Assembly: GCF_014648815.1 (NCBI RefSeq)
Contig: NZ_BMRV01000003.1
Span: forward strand, 496,001 to 560,000
Origin: Streptomyces flaveolus
GTDB lineage: Bacteria; Actinomycetota; Actinomycetes; Streptomycetales; Streptomycetaceae
DNA: 64,000 nucleotides
Direction: 5' to 3'
A program made the translations under genes and the position numbers. Positions 63,689-64,000 of this stretch are shown in pieces. The notes below the pieces were generated by a model. It searched no databases and was not told where the DNA came from. It worked only from the letters and a program-made list of their open reading frames with translations. The first letter of the stretch is position 1, and each line of letters begins with the position of its first letter.

Positions 63689-64000
63689 ATGAGCCACCCC
63701 CGCAGCAAGGCACCTCACCATCGCGCCAGAAGTGCTCTGGCGTCGAGCCTCCCCCTGGCGTTGACCGCCGCCGTGGCCTTCGCTCACGGTACGGGCGCCG
63801 GCGCCGGCCGCGCGGAGGCCGTGGGCAGTGCCACGGCCGCTCCCGCCTGGGCCACCGCGACTGCCGACGGTTTCGCCTCCGTCAACACCCTCGGACAGAA
63901 CGGCACGTACGGCGGCCGAAACGGCGCGACGGTCACCGTGCGCACCCAGGCGGAGCTGGAGAAGTACGCCAGCGCCGCCGAGCCGTATGTCATCGTCGTC
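63689..64000 (+). CDS. Secreted PL1 pectate lyase, 5' part (runs off the window)
   Basis: The first 104 residues of an open frame that continues past the right edge. Basic start and hydrophobic core (SALASSLPLALTAAVAFAHG) form a long signal peptide. The mature start TADGFASVNTLGQNGTYGGR followed by TVTVRTQAELEKYASAAEPY and VIVV is characteristic of actinobacterial pectate lyases of family PL1, secreted enzymes that cleave polygalacturonate by beta-elimination. GGAAG precedes the ATG at 63689. The catalytic part lies beyond the window. Confidence 0.85.
   Translation, partial: MSHPRSKAPHHRARSALASSLPLALTAAVAFAHGTGAGAGRAEAVGSATAAPAWATATADGFASVNTLGQNGTYGGRNGATVTVRTQAELEKYASAAEPYVIVV

Overview
The window looks like chromosomal DNA of a soil streptomycete. 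Base composition is very GC rich with strong third-position GC bias. There are GTG and TTG starts, several secreted carbohydrate-active enzymes (one with ricin-type CBM13 repeats closely matching Streptomyces XlnA), a CebR-type operator, an ECF42 sigma factor and many TetR/MarR regulators. I saw no rRNA, tRNA, CRISPR array or recognisable antibiotic gene cluster. The many decayed genes (IS5-type and Tn3-type transposases, an enolase-superfamily protein, a DUF4253 protein, an arylsulfatase tail, a HAD-like gene with a nonsense codon) suggest an accessory, arm-like region.

Layout. 0.6-3.5 kb: aldo/keto reductase, then a YCII/DGPF protein with an ECF42 sigma factor. 3.5-5.6 kb: DM13 membrane protein and a degenerate GyrB-like protein without TOPRIM. 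6.3-8.1 kb: TetR divergent from a secreted epoxide-hydrolase-like enzyme, each preceded by a copy of the same operator-like core. 8.8-11.3 kb: polar amino-acid ABC importer (lipoprotein, permease, ATPase) with overlapping stops and starts. 11.3-14 kb: mostly relics. 14-18 kb: methionine aminopeptidase, AraC regulator divergent from an NAD(P)H oxidoreductase, secreted subtilisin. 18.4-23.8 kb: small membrane proteins, cupin, STAS protein divergent from a winged-helix regulator, MFS exporter with TetR.

24.4-29.9 kb is the most interesting block. A TetR gene diverges from a four-gene operon: ferritin-like diiron protein, flavin/2Fe-2S reductase, M24 pita-bread enzyme, and an EphD-like epoxide hydrolase-SDR fusion. 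Two matched inverted repeats lie in the promoter. I read it as a possible regulated oxidise-hydrolyse-dehydrogenate pathway for a hydrophobic substrate. 30.2-34.7 kb: MmpL-type transporter divergent from a NarL-type two-component system. 35-36.2 kb: three small genes of unknown function.

37-45.5 kb: secreted polymer-degrading enzymes (large alpha/beta hydrolase, GH27-CBM13 alpha-galactosidase, GH6 endoglucanase, GH10-CBM13 xylanase and CBM13-CE1 esterase). The GH6 gene has a perfect CebR box and a 14-bp hairpin in its leader. A GH29 alpha-L-fucosidase (50.6 kb) and a pectate lyase running off the right edge (63.7 kb) fit the same plant-polymer lifestyle. 45.8-55 kb: DUF1737 protein, HAD-like pseudogene, mycothiol-dependent isomerase-like protein, DHFR-like protein, an intact IS5-family element abutting an older transposase fragment, EF-hand protein, and an HSL esterase divergent from a MarR gene with three operator-like repeats. 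55-63 kb: SDR, TetR divergent from a haloacetate-dehalogenase-like hydrolase with a perfect palindrome, Tat-exported TagC-like propeller, formaldehyde-dehydrogenase-like enzyme, Tn3 relic and prephenate dehydratase.
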